A stretch of DNA of 64,000 nucleotides from Lewinella sp. LCG006 (GTDB lineage Bacteria; Bacteroidota; Bacteroidia; Chitinophagales; Saprospiraceae). The translations under genes and the position numbers were made by a program. The notes below the pieces were generated by a model. It had not been told where the DNA came from and ran no database searches. It saw only the letters and a list, made by a program, of their open reading frames with translations. Positions 34,262 through 43,422 of the stretch are shown piece by piece. Location of the stretch: positions 5,313,802 to 5,377,801 of the forward strand of contig NZ_CP160680.1 of the NCBI RefSeq assembly GCF_040784935.1. Reading direction: 5' to 3'. The number at the start of each line of letters is the position of its first letter. Position 1 is the stretch's first letter.

Positions 34262-34909
34262 CTACCAGGTATACAACAATCCCAGTCCGCCCAGCAAGTA
34301 CCAGTCATTGGCATCAGCGTTGCCATTTTCGCTGACACCGTCGAGCAGATCAGAGAAGGTAGCACGGGTGCCTCCGTGGAGGGTAGCAGAAAATGCTGGA
34401 CTAATCGCAAATCGGATACCGAGGTCAATGGGTACTACGATTAAAGAGCCAGTATCTTCCTCCGTTTTGAAATTCCGATTCTCGGTATAGGTCACAGATT
34501 CATTCGTGAAGACCATTCCAAGACCTAAGCCTATGAAAGGAGAGAAATTGCGGTCGAATCTTCCTGAGTCTTCAAAGCTGTTTTCTCCAAGAGGGTGCCA
34601 CTCTGCTTGTAGTGCCACTTCAACAAGTTTGTTCTCCATGGAGATGCCACGGCTGATGTTGTAGTCGAGGTCACTACCGGAAATTTTACCAAAATTGAGG
34701 CCTGCTTTTAGGGCAAATTTCTCCGAAAGGAAATTGCGGTATTGAATACCGGTAGAAAAATTTAGCCGACCCGCATTGATAGGTTCTTGGGCAAGATCTC
34801 CCTGGTAGGTGATCATGCCAAAGTTGAGGCCTAAGTCATTGTCTGATTGGGCATTAAGTCCCCAATAAACTGAAAAGAAAAATAGTGTGAGTAAGTAATT
34901 TTTAATCAT
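34262..34909 (-). CDS. Outer membrane beta-barrel protein
   Basis: 215 aa. Signal peptide (LLTLFFFSVYWGLNAQ) then eight or so alternating strands typical of small OmpA/OmpW-like barrels in this phylum (LGLNFGMITYQGDL, FSTGIQYRNF, FALKAGLNFGKI, SPFIGLGLGMVF, VPIDLGIRFAI, GGLGLLYTW). The C terminus ends in an aromatic residue. No enzymatic motif; structural or adhesin role likely. Convergent with the adhesin-like gene. Confidence 0.78.
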   Translation of the reverse strand: MIKNYLLTLFFFSVYWGLNAQSDNDLGLNFGMITYQGDLAQEPINAGRLNFSTGIQYRNFLSEKFALKAGLNFGKISGSDLDYNISRGISMENKLVEVALQAEWHPLGENSFEDSGRFDRNFSPFIGLGLGMVFTNESVTYTENRNFKTEEDTGSLIVVPIDLGIRFAISPAFSATLHGGTRATFSDLLDGVSENGNADANDWYLLGGLGLLYTW

Positions 34910-35106
34910 AGGAAGATTTATTACAATAGGTTAGTTTAATAACAGAAAGGTACTTGGTTTTATGATAGGAATCAATCATTAAGCATAAACTTAATGAATA
35001 GATTACGTGATTCGAAAAGAGTCCTTGCTGCTTTACCCTTATCTTGGAAAAGCGTTTTATCTTCGGGGCAAGAAGTGCAGAATAATTGATTGTTAAGGAA
35101 CTATAA

Positions 35107-36222
35107 ATGAGCGAAAAACAGAAGAAATACAGCCCTGTCCATTATCAGCAATACCTAGGATTGGATGAAATACTGGGGGCACAGCGTCCACGTAGTGGTG
35201 AATTGGAACCTGTACCGGCACATGATGAAATGCTTTTTATCATTACGCACCAGAGTTACGAGCTTTGGTTCAAACAAATCCTGCACGAGGTAGATTCTGT
35301 TGTGGACATGTTCCAGACCAAGCGGGTTGATGAACGCAACATGGGCACGTCGGTCGCTCGCTTAAACAGGGTTATAGAAATCCTCAAATTACTCATCGAA
35401 CACATTCGGGTGATGGAGACGATGACGCCACTGGACTTTCTGGATTTTCGTAAATTTCTCTTTCCCGCTTCGGGATTCCAGAGTTTTCAGTTTCGTATGG
35501 TTGAAAATATGTTAGGCTTACCGGAAGACGACCGGATGACTTACAACAACTACCATTATGCGGCATTTTTTACCGAAGAACAACAAGCAAAGCTGGATCA
35601 TATTGCACAAGGTAACAACTTGTTTGCCGCCGTGGAGGATTGGTTAGAGCGAACACCTTTTCTAAGCTTTGGGGGTTTTGAGTTCTTAGAGCACTACAAA
35701 GCTTCTGTTGAACGCATGGTCGCACGGGAAGCCGAGGCCATCATGGCTTCTGATTACCTGACGGAAGAAGAAAAGGCGATGCGCGTGAAGATGATGGGCA
35801 ATACCGACCCTTACTTCCAGTCTATCCTCGATCCCGACCAGCACAGCGAAGAAAAAGGGAAGGGAACCTTCCGCTTGAGCTATGATGCGATGTTGGCCGC
35901 ACTGATGATCAACCTCTACAACGAAGAGCCACTCCTACAGATGCCTTATCGCTTTTTACTGTGCCTGATTGATATCGATGAGCTCTTGACTACCTGGCGT
36001 TACCGCCATTCTCAGATGGTCTTGCGGATGCTGGGGCGGAAAACGGGTACAGGGGGATCTTCCGGGCATGCTTATTTGCGGGAAACCGCCATTAAGCACC
36101 ATATCTTTACGGATTTGCACAATATATCTACCCTGCTTATTCCTCGCTCTGAGTTGCCAGCCTTGCCACCTCGGCTGATCAAACAATTGGGCTTTTTCTA
36201 CACCCAAAACCACGAGGAATAG
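35107..36222 (+). CDS. kynA: Tryptophan 2,3-dioxygenase
   Basis: 371 aa heme enzyme opening the indole ring of L-tryptophan to N-formylkynurenine, the first step of the kynurenine route. FIITHQSYELWFKQILHE binds substrate, and WRYRH carries the proximal heme ligand (His301), followed by GRKTGTGGSSGHAYLRE. The length is nearer the animal enzymes (about 400 aa) than the roughly 280-aa form of many proteobacteria. First gene of the kynurenine cluster; the next ATG is 3 nt after its stop. Confidence 0.95.
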   Translation: MSEKQKKYSPVHYQQYLGLDEILGAQRPRSGELEPVPAHDEMLFIITHQSYELWFKQILHEVDSVVDMFQTKRVDERNMGTSVARLNRVIEILKLLIEHIRVMETMTPLDFLDFRKFLFPASGFQSFQFRMVENMLGLPEDDRMTYNNYHYAAFFTEEQQAKLDHIAQGNNLFAAVEDWLERTPFLSFGGFEFLEHYKASVERMVAREAEAIMASDYLTEEEKAMRVKMMGNTDPYFQSILDPDQHSEEKGKGTFRLSYDAMLAALMINLYNEEPLLQMPYRFLLCLIDIDELLTTWRYRHSQMVLRMLGRKTGTGGSSGHAYLRETAIKHHIFTDLHNISTLLIPRSELPALPPRLIKQLGFFYTQNHEE

Positions 36223-36224
36223 TT

Positions 36225-37670
36225 ATGAAACGCTTAGCAAATTTTATCAATGGGCAATACCAAGCCCCAGTGGGAGGTGCTTATTTGCCCGTTTTTGAAC
36301 CTGCGAAAGGAGCTGTTTACGCCGAGGCACCGGATAGCGATGAGCAGGATGTTGCCTTGGCGATGGCTGCAGCCAAAGCGGCCCAGCCACAGTGGGCAGG
36401 TACGAGCATTGATGAAAGGTACCGCATCCTCCATAATATTGCTTTGGGTATTGAGAAAAGAGCAGAAGAGCTGGCTGCTGCCGAGTCGCGAGACAATGGC
36501 AAGCCCGTCTGGTTGGCCCAAGAAGTGGACATTCCCAGAGCATCCGCCAATTTCAGGTTCTTTGCGCAGGCGATTACTCAATTTGCAAGTCAGGCGCACG
36601 ATAATGGGCCGGGAGGATTTAACTATACCTTGCGTGGTCCATTGGGCGTAGTGGTGTGTATTTCGCCTTGGAATTTACCCCTGTATTTGTTTAGTTGGAA
36701 AATTGCGCCGGCCTTGGCAGCTGGGAATGCAGTGGTGGCTAAACCTTCAGAAGTGACCCCACTGACGGCCTATCTACTAGGCGAAATTTGCCAGGAGGCG
36801 GGCTTACCACCAGGGGTACTGAACATCTTGCATGGCTACGGCCATCGGCTGGGTACAGCCCTCACCAGCCACCCTCAGGTAAAGGCCATCTCTTTTACGG
36901 GCAGTACCCGCACTGGTGCCGAAATAGCACGCGTAGCAGCACCGCTTTTCAAAAAGTTATCCTTGGAGTTGGGAGGCAAGAACCCGAACCTCATTTTTGC
37001 GGATTGCGATTATGATAAAATGCTCCGTACTACGGTACGTTCTTCGTTTGCCAACCAGGGGCAAATTTGTCTTTGTGGGTCACGAATTTTTGTAGAAGCA
37101 TCCTTGTATGATCAGTTTAAAGCCGATTTTGTTGAAAAAGTGAAGGCGCTGAAAGTAGGGGCCCCTACGGCTGCTGATACCAAGGTGGGAGCCGTGGTTT
37201 CGCAAGCACACTATGAAAAAATTCTTTCGTATATTCAGCTTGCGCAAGAGGAAGGCGGACGTATACTGTGTGGTGGAGCCCCTGTACAACTGGACGGAGA
37301 ATACGCTAATGGTTGGTACATTGCACCCACTGTTATTGAAGGACTAGCCCACGATTGCCGCACGAACCAGGAGGAGATTTTTGGCCCCGTGGTGACCATT
37401 ATGCCTTTTGAAACCGAGGAGGAAGTGCTACAATACGCCAATAGCACGGAATACGGACTAGCAGCCACCATCTGGACGCAAAAGCTGGATCGTGCCCATA
37501 AACTGGCCCGAGAATTAGAAGCTGGCATTGTCTGGATCAATACCTGGCTCAAGCGCGACCTGCGCACGCCCTTCGGTGGGGTGAAGAACTCCGGTGTCGG
37601 TCGGGAAGGCGGTTTTGAGGCCTTACGCTTTTTTACCGAACCTAAGAATGTTTGTTTGGATTTTGAATAA
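36225..37670 (+). CDS. 2-aminomuconate-6-semialdehyde dehydrogenase
   Basis: 481 aa NAD-dependent aldehyde dehydrogenase. CISPWNLPLYLFSWKIAP, SLELGGKNP (general-base Glu) and FANQGQICLC (nucleophile Cys282) place it in the hydroxymuconic/aminomuconic semialdehyde group; the Asn of WNLPL is kept. Within this cluster it should oxidise 2-aminomuconate semialdehyde to 2-aminomuconate, keeping the pathway from closing to picolinate. Starts 3 nt after the dioxygenase stop, so cotranscribed. Confidence 0.88.
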   Translation: MKRLANFINGQYQAPVGGAYLPVFEPAKGAVYAEAPDSDEQDVALAMAAAKAAQPQWAGTSIDERYRILHNIALGIEKRAEELAAAESRDNGKPVWLAQEVDIPRASANFRFFAQAITQFASQAHDNGPGGFNYTLRGPLGVVVCISPWNLPLYLFSWKIAPALAAGNAVVAKPSEVTPLTAYLLGEICQEAGLPPGVLNILHGYGHRLGTALTSHPQVKAISFTGSTRTGAEIARVAAPLFKKLSLELGGKNPNLIFADCDYDKMLRTTVRSSFANQGQICLCGSRIFVEASLYDQFKADFVEKVKALKVGAPTAADTKVGAVVSQAHYEKILSYIQLAQEEGGRILCGGAPVQLDGEYANGWYIAPTVIEGLAHDCRTNQEEIFGPVVTIMPFETEEEVLQYANSTEYGLAATIWTQKLDRAHKLARELEAGIVWINTWLKRDLRTPFGGVKNSGVGREGGFEALRFFTEPKNVCLDFE

Positions 37671-37686
37671 AAAACATTGTCAGACT

Positions 37687-38217
37687 ATGTCAAAATTACT
37701 GCCCAAATTTAATTTCAAAGAATGGATTGAGGAAAACCGCCATCTGTTGAAGCCACCCGTTGGCAACAAAGCAGTTTGGGCCAATGGTGAGTACATCGTC
37801 ATGGTCGTAGGCGGCCCCAATGCCCGTAAAGACTATCACCTGAATGCAACCCCCGAATTCTTCTACCAGGTAGAGGGCGACATTACCCTCAAGGTGATCG
37901 ACGAAGGGGTGCCCAAGGATATCCATATCCGCGAAGGCGAGATTTATTTGTTGCCTTCCAATATTCCTCATTCACCGCAGCGTGGCCCCAACACCGTAGG
38001 TTTGGTCATCGAGCAGCAACGACCCGAAGGTACGGACGATGGCTTGGCCTGGTTCTGTGAAAACTGTGGCAACGAACTCTACCGGGAAGCCTTCACTTTG
38101 GAAAATATTGAGACGGATATGCCGGTTATCTTTGATCGTTATTATTCGAACCTCGACCTGCGGACCTGCGATAATTGTGGTACCGTGATGGAGCCACCGA
38201 CCAAAAAAACAGCTTAA
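37687..38217 (+). CDS. nbaC: 3-hydroxyanthranilate 3,4-dioxygenase
   Basis: 176 aa cupin that cleaves 3-hydroxyanthranilate to 2-amino-3-carboxymuconate semialdehyde. Ferrous site residues are His51, Glu57 and His95; a second, rubredoxin-like metal site is made by Cys124/Cys127 and Cys161/Cys164, as in bacterial homodimeric enzymes. The ATG at 37687 gives the standard N terminus SKLLPKFNF; an earlier frame from 37594 overlaps the dehydrogenase and is not used. Confidence 0.95.
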   Translation: MSKLLPKFNFKEWIEENRHLLKPPVGNKAVWANGEYIVMVVGGPNARKDYHLNATPEFFYQVEGDITLKVIDEGVPKDIHIREGEIYLLPSNIPHSPQRGPNTVGLVIEQQRPEGTDDGLAWFCENCGNELYREAFTLENIETDMPVIFDRYYSNLDLRTCDNCGTVMEPPTKKTA

Positions 38218-38244
38218 TAAAGCGCCTTTTAAAAGCCCCAACTT

Positions 38245-39327
38245 ATGCGTATTAACGGACATTCTCATTTGCTTCCTTATCCGGAACAGATTCCGGCTTT
38301 TATGAAGGAAAAAGAGATCTTCTGGATCGATGAAGATCGCAAGTTTATGTTGCAGAAAAACTGGAAGCGTCCGGTCACGGATTCCAGCTTTTTCTTGCAC
38401 GAAAAGCTGGAATGGATGGCCAGAAACCAGATCGACCACGCGGTCGTTTTGAACCTGTCGCAACTTTACGGCAACGGCCTGCGCATGGAGGAGATGAAGC
38501 AGGTACTACGCTGGCAAAACGATTTCAACGCCCGCATACAAGCTGATCATCCCGACAAGTTTAGTTGTGGTTTTGTGATCCATGCCGGCTTTGTGCGTTC
38601 GGCCTTGTGGGAGATCGAACGGTGTGTGGAAGAACTGGACTTGCGGGTCTTATGTCTACCTACGCATTACCTGGATTCTACGGGTACCTGGCGAACTATT
38701 TTCGATCCCGAGACAGAGCCCATCTTTGAGCTGGCCAATCATTATGGCCTGGCGGTTGAAATTCATCCTTACGATGGTGAAAAATTCATCCAACTTGAAA
38801 ACACAGCCTGGCGTTTTCACTTGGTGTGGATGCTGGCCCAGTGTGCCGATTCTTACCATTTCTTTACCTTGAATGGTTACCATATCCGCTATCCGAATAT
38901 GCGTACTTGTTTTGCCCACGGCGGGCAGCTGGCTCAGATCAACCTCGGTCGCCGAATTCAGGGCTTTGATGGCCGACCTGATTTGTTTGAAGGCAAGGCG
39001 CACCCCCGTAAGGCCGTGGGGCATCCTAATATTTTCTTTGACACCCTGGTGCACGATACGCTTTCGCTGGACTTAATGATCAAACGCAACAAGGGTGCGG
39101 ACCAAATCATGGTGGGATTAGATGATCCTTATCCGTTGGGGGAAATGGAAAGTACACCACAATCATCTTACCCCGGAAAATTATTGGACCTAGCGGTTGC
39201 GGAAGGAATTATCACCAGTGAACAACAGCAAGAAATGTGGGAAGCCAATGTTTTGCGTTGGTTGGGGGCTGATAAGAATGAAGCGATGATGAATCGGATA
39301 AAGGGCTCTCAAGCGATGCCTGCTTAA
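38245..39327 (+). CDS. nbaD: 2-amino-3-carboxymuconate-6-semialdehyde decarboxylase (ACMSD)
   Basis: 360 aa amidohydrolase-superfamily zinc decarboxylase. Metal ligands: His6 and His8 (NGHSH), His in VEIHPYDG, and Asp293 in GLDDPYPLGE, the ACMSD signature. HAGFVRSALWEIERCV and FAHGGQLAQI are also typical. It removes CO2 from ACMS, steering the route toward 2-aminomuconate rather than quinolinate. A 25-bp hairpin with a T-run follows it. Confidence 0.9.
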   Translation: MRINGHSHLLPYPEQIPAFMKEKEIFWIDEDRKFMLQKNWKRPVTDSSFFLHEKLEWMARNQIDHAVVLNLSQLYGNGLRMEEMKQVLRWQNDFNARIQADHPDKFSCGFVIHAGFVRSALWEIERCVEELDLRVLCLPTHYLDSTGTWRTIFDPETEPIFELANHYGLAVEIHPYDGEKFIQLENTAWRFHLVWMLAQCADSYHFFTLNGYHIRYPNMRTCFAHGGQLAQINLGRRIQGFDGRPDLFEGKAHPRKAVGHPNIFFDTLVHDTLSLDLMIKRNKGADQIMVGLDDPYPLGEMESTPQSSYPGKLLDLAVAEGIITSEQQQEMWEANVLRWLGADKNEAMMNRIKGSQAMPA

Positions 39328-39353
39328 TATCGTCAACCTGATTCCACCTCCTC

Positions 39354-39419
39354 CTCTCCTCTCCGTAGGATAGGGTTTAAAACCCTATCCTACGGAGAGG
39401 AGAGGATCGAATTTTTTTT
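39354..39419 (+). terminator. 25-bp perfect hairpin with T-run inside the kynurenine cluster
   Basis: Arms 39354-39378 and 39380-39404 are perfect complements around a single A, followed after 7 nt by T8 (39412-39419). The ATG of kynureninase is only 10 nt further on. Either a terminator or attenuator between the two halves of the cluster, or a palindromic repeat that happens to end in T. Confidence 0.7.
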
Positions 39420-39429
39420 ACTTACGATT

Positions 39430-40698
39430 ATGACCTACCAAACTACAAGGGAATACGCCCAAACCCAAGACGAGAAAGATCCACTGTGCGGGTTTCGGCA
39501 ACGATTCCACTTGCCTCACCAAAATAATGGTGAACCCTTCATTTACCTGTGTGGTAATTCGCTGGGCCTTCAACCCAAGACTACTAAAGCGGCCATTGAA
39601 CAGGAATTGCTCGACTGGCAAAACCTCGGGGTAGAAGGCCACTTGCACGCACAAAACCCTTGGTTGCCCTACCATGAATTTCTGACCGAAAAGATGGCGG
39701 AGATAGTGGGTGCCAAACCTATAGAGGTGGTGATGATGAACACCCTTACGGTGAATTTACACCTGATGATGGTATCCTTTTATCGCCCGCAAGGTAAGCG
39801 TACCAAGATTTTGATGGAAGCCGATGCTTTTCCTTCAGATCGTTATGCTATTAGCTCTCAATTGAAATTTCATGGCTACGATCCTTCTGAGCATTTGTTG
39901 GAGTTGAAGGCGCGTGCGGGGGAAGTGTTGGTCAGAGAAGAAGACATCGCTAAGATACTGGAAGAGCAAGGTGCAGAAATAGCGCTGGTCTTGCTGGGGA
40001 ATACCAATTACTACACCGGGCAGTTTTTTGATATGCCCGAAATCACCAAGTTGGCCCATGCGCAAGGTTGCATGGTTGGTTTTGATTGTGCCCACGGCGC
40101 AGGAAATGTACCCTTGGAATTGCACGCTAGCGGTGCCGATTTTGCGGTTTGGTGTTCATACAAATACCTTAATTCTGGTCCTGGAAGCGTTTCGGGATGC
40201 TTCGTACATGAGCGCCACGCCCATGATAAAGCCTTGCCCCGTTTTACCGGTTGGTGGGGGCACAACAAAGCTACCCGCTTTGGTATGCGCGATGATTTTG
40301 ATCCTATTCCGGGGGTAGAGGCTTGGCAACTGAGTAATCCTCCAATTCTTTCATTGGCGGCCATCAAAGCTTCTTTGGAAGTGTTTGCTGAAGCTGGAAT
40401 GAACAATCTTCGTCAGAAATCATTAGCCCTCACTGGTTACATGGAATACCTGGTCGATCAGTTGCCGGGAGATAAAATAAGTATTATTACCCCGCGTGAC
40501 CCGGCCAAGCGCGGATGTCAGCTTTCTATTCAGGTTCGGGATGCCGATAAAAGCCTGTTTAAAGCAGTCAGCGAAGCTGGCGTCATTGCTGATTGGCGCG
40601 AGCCCGATGTGATAAGGGTAGCTCCGGTGCCGCTTTACAATACCTTTACGGAGGTCTACGATTTTGTGAAAATTTTGGGAGAGAAAATGCAAGCCTAA
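39430..40698 (+). CDS. kynU: Kynureninase
   Basis: 422 aa PLP enzyme that splits kynurenine or 3-hydroxykynurenine into (3-hydroxy)anthranilate and alanine. The PLP lysine is in WCSYKYLNSGPG (Lys245), with FDCAHGAGN upstream binding the cofactor and IYLCGNSLGLQP the N-terminal substrate motif. Full normal length. Feeds the 3-hydroxyanthranilate dioxygenase encoded upstream. The next ATG is 3 nt after its stop. Confidence 0.95.
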   Translation: MTYQTTREYAQTQDEKDPLCGFRQRFHLPHQNNGEPFIYLCGNSLGLQPKTTKAAIEQELLDWQNLGVEGHLHAQNPWLPYHEFLTEKMAEIVGAKPIEVVMMNTLTVNLHLMMVSFYRPQGKRTKILMEADAFPSDRYAISSQLKFHGYDPSEHLLELKARAGEVLVREEDIAKILEEQGAEIALVLLGNTNYYTGQFFDMPEITKLAHAQGCMVGFDCAHGAGNVPLELHASGADFAVWCSYKYLNSGPGSVSGCFVHERHAHDKALPRFTGWWGHNKATRFGMRDDFDPIPGVEAWQLSNPPILSLAAIKASLEVFAEAGMNNLRQKSLALTGYMEYLVDQLPGDKISIITPRDPAKRGCQLSIQVRDADKSLFKAVSEAGVIADWREPDVIRVAPVPLYNTFTEVYDFVKILGEKMQA

Positions 40699-40701
40699 TT
40701 T

Positions 40702-42051
40702 ATGAGTAAGAAAGAGCATAAAGTAATCATTATCGGTGCTGGCCTTTGTGGTACACTGTTGGGTATCCGCCTGGTACAGAAGGGGTATTCCGTTGAGCTT
40801 TACGAAAAACGTACTGATCTGCGATTAACTACGGAAGAAGGCGGTAGGTCCATTAATCTGGCTTTGTCGCACCGTGGCTTGATGGCGCTGGAAACTGCGG
40901 GGATGAAGGAAGAAGTTTTTAAACACTGCATCCCCATGCGCGGGCGAATGATTCATTCTCTGGGTCAGGCCCCCCGTTTTAGTAGCTACAGTGGTCGCGA
41001 TGATGAGTACATCAATTCTGTATCCCGCAGTGGGCTCAACCGGCTCTTGTTGGAGAAAGCCGATACCTACGATGATTTGCAGATTTTCTTCGAACATTCC
41101 TGTACCAGTGTAGACATTGAGAATGCCACAGCCACCTTCCAACGACCTGATGGGGCTTTAGTGAAAGTTGAGGGTTCCGTCTTGATTGGTACGGATGGCG
41201 CAGGATCGGTCGTACGCCGGGCGATGATGAGTCGGTCTTCTCGTTTACTGTTTAATTTTTCGCAACACTTCCTGCGCAGTGGCTACAAAGAACTTACCAT
41301 TCCTCCTGCACCGGGTGGAGGCTACCGGATCGACAAAAATGCACTGCATATTTGGCCACGAGGCGCCTTCATGACGATTGCCCTACCCAACCTCGATGGG
41401 AGTTTTACCGTAACCATGTTTCATCCTTATGAGGGAGAAGCAGGGTTTAATACCCTTGATACTTCGGCAAAAGTGAAGAGTTTCTTTGAGCAACATTACC
41501 CGAGTTTGTTGCCTCACCTGATTGGTCTGGAAGAGGATTATTTTGATAACCCAGTAGGTACACTGGGAACCATCAAGTGCTCTCCCTGGCAGGCTTATGG
41601 TAAGACCCTGATCATGGGGGATGCCGCCCACGCCATTGTTCCCTTCTACGGACAGGGCATGAATGCCGCCTTCGAAGATGTAAGGATTTTCATGGAGACC
41701 CTGGAGCGATACGGCGAGGATTGGCCTGCCACGTTTACGGCATTTTCCGAAGAGCGACCTGTCAATAGTGACGCCATCGCCGACCTGGCCATTGATAACT
41801 TTCACGAAATGCAGGACAAGGTAGACGATGAAGATTTTATCAAAAAACGTCGTCTGGAGATGGCCCTTGAAGATCATTTTCCTGATTATTACTCGAAATA
41901 TTCCCTGGTGACCTTCAAGCCGGAGTTATCTTACGCCGAAGCGATGGTGAAAGGCCGTCGGCAAGATGAGTTTTTGCTCAATTTGGTGGCCGATAAGGAA
42001 GTGGAGGAGTTGGATTTGGAGGAGGTTTTGCGGGGCGTGCAGGGGTTGTAG
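40702..42051 (+). CDS. kmo: Kynurenine 3-monooxygenase
   Basis: 449 aa FAD hydroxylase. The N-terminal Rossmann loop VIIIGAGLCGTLLG, NADPH-linked SINLALSHRG, and the FAD ribose motif MGDAAHAIVPFYGQG are intact. The C-terminal part is shorter than in animal enzymes and lacks a membrane anchor, so it should be soluble. Hydroxylates L-kynurenine to 3-hydroxykynurenine. Cotranscribed with kynU. Confidence 0.93.
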   Translation: MSKKEHKVIIIGAGLCGTLLGIRLVQKGYSVELYEKRTDLRLTTEEGGRSINLALSHRGLMALETAGMKEEVFKHCIPMRGRMIHSLGQAPRFSSYSGRDDEYINSVSRSGLNRLLLEKADTYDDLQIFFEHSCTSVDIENATATFQRPDGALVKVEGSVLIGTDGAGSVVRRAMMSRSSRLLFNFSQHFLRSGYKELTIPPAPGGGYRIDKNALHIWPRGAFMTIALPNLDGSFTVTMFHPYEGEAGFNTLDTSAKVKSFFEQHYPSLLPHLIGLEEDYFDNPVGTLGTIKCSPWQAYGKTLIMGDAAHAIVPFYGQGMNAAFEDVRIFMETLERYGEDWPATFTAFSEERPVNSDAIADLAIDNFHEMQDKVDDEDFIKKRRLEMALEDHFPDYYSKYSLVTFKPELSYAEAMVKGRRQDEFLLNLVADKEVEELDLEEVLRGVQGL

Positions 42052-42087
42052 AGAGGTGATATTACACAACAACAAAGGTATAATCAA

Positions 42088-42927
42088 ATGAAAGATAGTA
42101 TTAAGGAAATATTACCTGGAGTAGGATTGGGAGATATCCGCTTTGGAATGCTACCAAATGAAGTGTTTCCAATGTTGGGTAGCCCCAATGAACTTGAGAT
42201 ATATTGCTATTCTGAATTACCAAATGATAAATCTGAGAACTGGCATTACGAAGACTACGAGCTATCAATTGGTTACAACGAGGAGGAAGGATGGAAGTTG
42301 GATACGATTTCGGTTAATTCAGCAGATTATCACTTTAAGCAGCTGATTACTATCAATCAATCCTTAAAGGAGGTAAAGTCAAATTTAAGTACCCTTGGTT
42401 ATGAAAATTGTGAATTAGAAGATTGGTCAAGTAGTGAAAGTCCGGACCATAAGTTACTTATTGTCGATGAGATAGGAATGAATTTTTGGTTTGAGAACGG
42501 AAAGCTATCTGAGATACAATGGGGCCCTCTTTTTTTAGAAGAGCAAAATGGAGAAACAGTAATATGGCCAGCAATAGAACGAGTTGAAGGGGCAACCAAA
42601 CTTGTGGATTTGAAGAAGTATGAAAGTCAATATTTGTTTAGTAAACTTAAATTGCATCTTAATGCTTGGCTTGATAAAATATTCGATAAAAAAAGCAGTA
42701 AAGAATATGCTGATTTACAAAAGGACTTCCCTACAGGCACAACAAGAGAGGATTTGACACTAGAAAGCAAAAGCATAAATTATTATTTGAGCATGGAGGA
42801 TAAAGCGAAAGGTTCAATAGAGGCTAAATCACATTTGTACCACAAAGATGAAGGCACACTAGGGTGGATGTCGGTACATTGGGATGAAAACTTGGCACTC
42901 TTGGACGATTTTTTAGTATTAGAATAA
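42088..42927 (+). CDS. A+T-rich hypothetical protein, possibly a transferred immunity-like gene
   Basis: 279 aa, not recognised with certainty. Two similar openings of the type 'lGDIRFGMLPNEVFPMLGSPNE' occur in small immunity-like proteins of polymorphic toxin systems, and the first 150 residues have that feel; the C-terminal half is unrelated and helical. It is visibly richer in A+T than its neighbours and interrupts the kynurenine cluster between kmo and the deaminase. No toxin is adjacent. Function unknown; the immunity comparison is only suggestive. Confidence 0.55.
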   Translation: MKDSIKEILPGVGLGDIRFGMLPNEVFPMLGSPNELEIYCYSELPNDKSENWHYEDYELSIGYNEEEGWKLDTISVNSADYHFKQLITINQSLKEVKSNLSTLGYENCELEDWSSSESPDHKLLIVDEIGMNFWFENGKLSEIQWGPLFLEEQNGETVIWPAIERVEGATKLVDLKKYESQYLFSKLKLHLNAWLDKIFDKKSSKEYADLQKDFPTGTTREDLTLESKSINYYLSMEDKAKGSIEAKSHLYHKDEGTLGWMSVHWDENLALLDDFLVLE

Positions 42928-42947
42928 AAGCAAGCAAACCAACCAAC

Positions 42948-43364
42948 ATGTCCAACAAAGTACTCAAAGACAAAGCCCAACCACTAGGCAACTACCCCCA
43001 TGTAAAGCGGGTAGGAGACTTCATTTACGTCTCCGGCACCAGTAGCCGTCGGCAAGATAATAGCCATGCAGGGGTTACTATTCATCCTGATGGTCGTGTA
43101 GACAAAGATATTCGGGTACAAACCCAAGCAGTGATCGAAAACATTGGCGCGCTACTCAGTAGTATGGGTGCAGGCTTAGAACACCTGATTGACTTGACTA
43201 CCTTTTTGGTTGACATGGAGGATTTTAAAGGGTACAACGAAGTCTACGGCACCTTCTTCGATCATGCTACTGGACCCACTCGTACGACCGTCGCAGTGCA
43301 TCAATTGCCGCATCCCAACCTCTTGATAGAGATCAAAGCAGTAGCTTATAAACCACTTTTTTAA
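42948..43364 (+). CDS. RidA-family protein, likely 2-aminomuconate deaminase
   Basis: 138 aa YjgF/YER057c/UK114 fold. Conserved VKRVGDFIYVSGTSSRRQD, NIGALLSSMGAGLEHLIDLTTFLVDM and GPTRTTVAV-HQLPHPNLLIEI are present, including the arginine that stabilises imine substrates. In this cluster it should hydrolyse 2-aminomuconate to 4-oxalocrotonate and ammonia (NbaF/AmnD role), closing the route. General imine-deaminase activity is the alternative. Confidence 0.85.
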   Translation: MSNKVLKDKAQPLGNYPHVKRVGDFIYVSGTSSRRQDNSHAGVTIHPDGRVDKDIRVQTQAVIENIGALLSSMGAGLEHLIDLTTFLVDMEDFKGYNEVYGTFFDHATGPTRTTVAVHQLPHPNLLIEIKAVAYKPLF

Positions 43365-43382
43365 AAAAAGACTTCAGCTACT

Positions 43383-43390
43383 TACCTTTG
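43383..43390 (+). promoter_or_regulatory. -7 promoter element (TACCTTTG)
   Basis: TACCTTTG fits TAnnTTTG and lies 33 nt before the ATG at 43423; separates the sigma-like gene from the kynurenine cluster. Confidence 0.4.
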
Positions 43391-43422
43391 ATTGTTTTCA
43401 TGCCATAAATAAGCATTCACTT

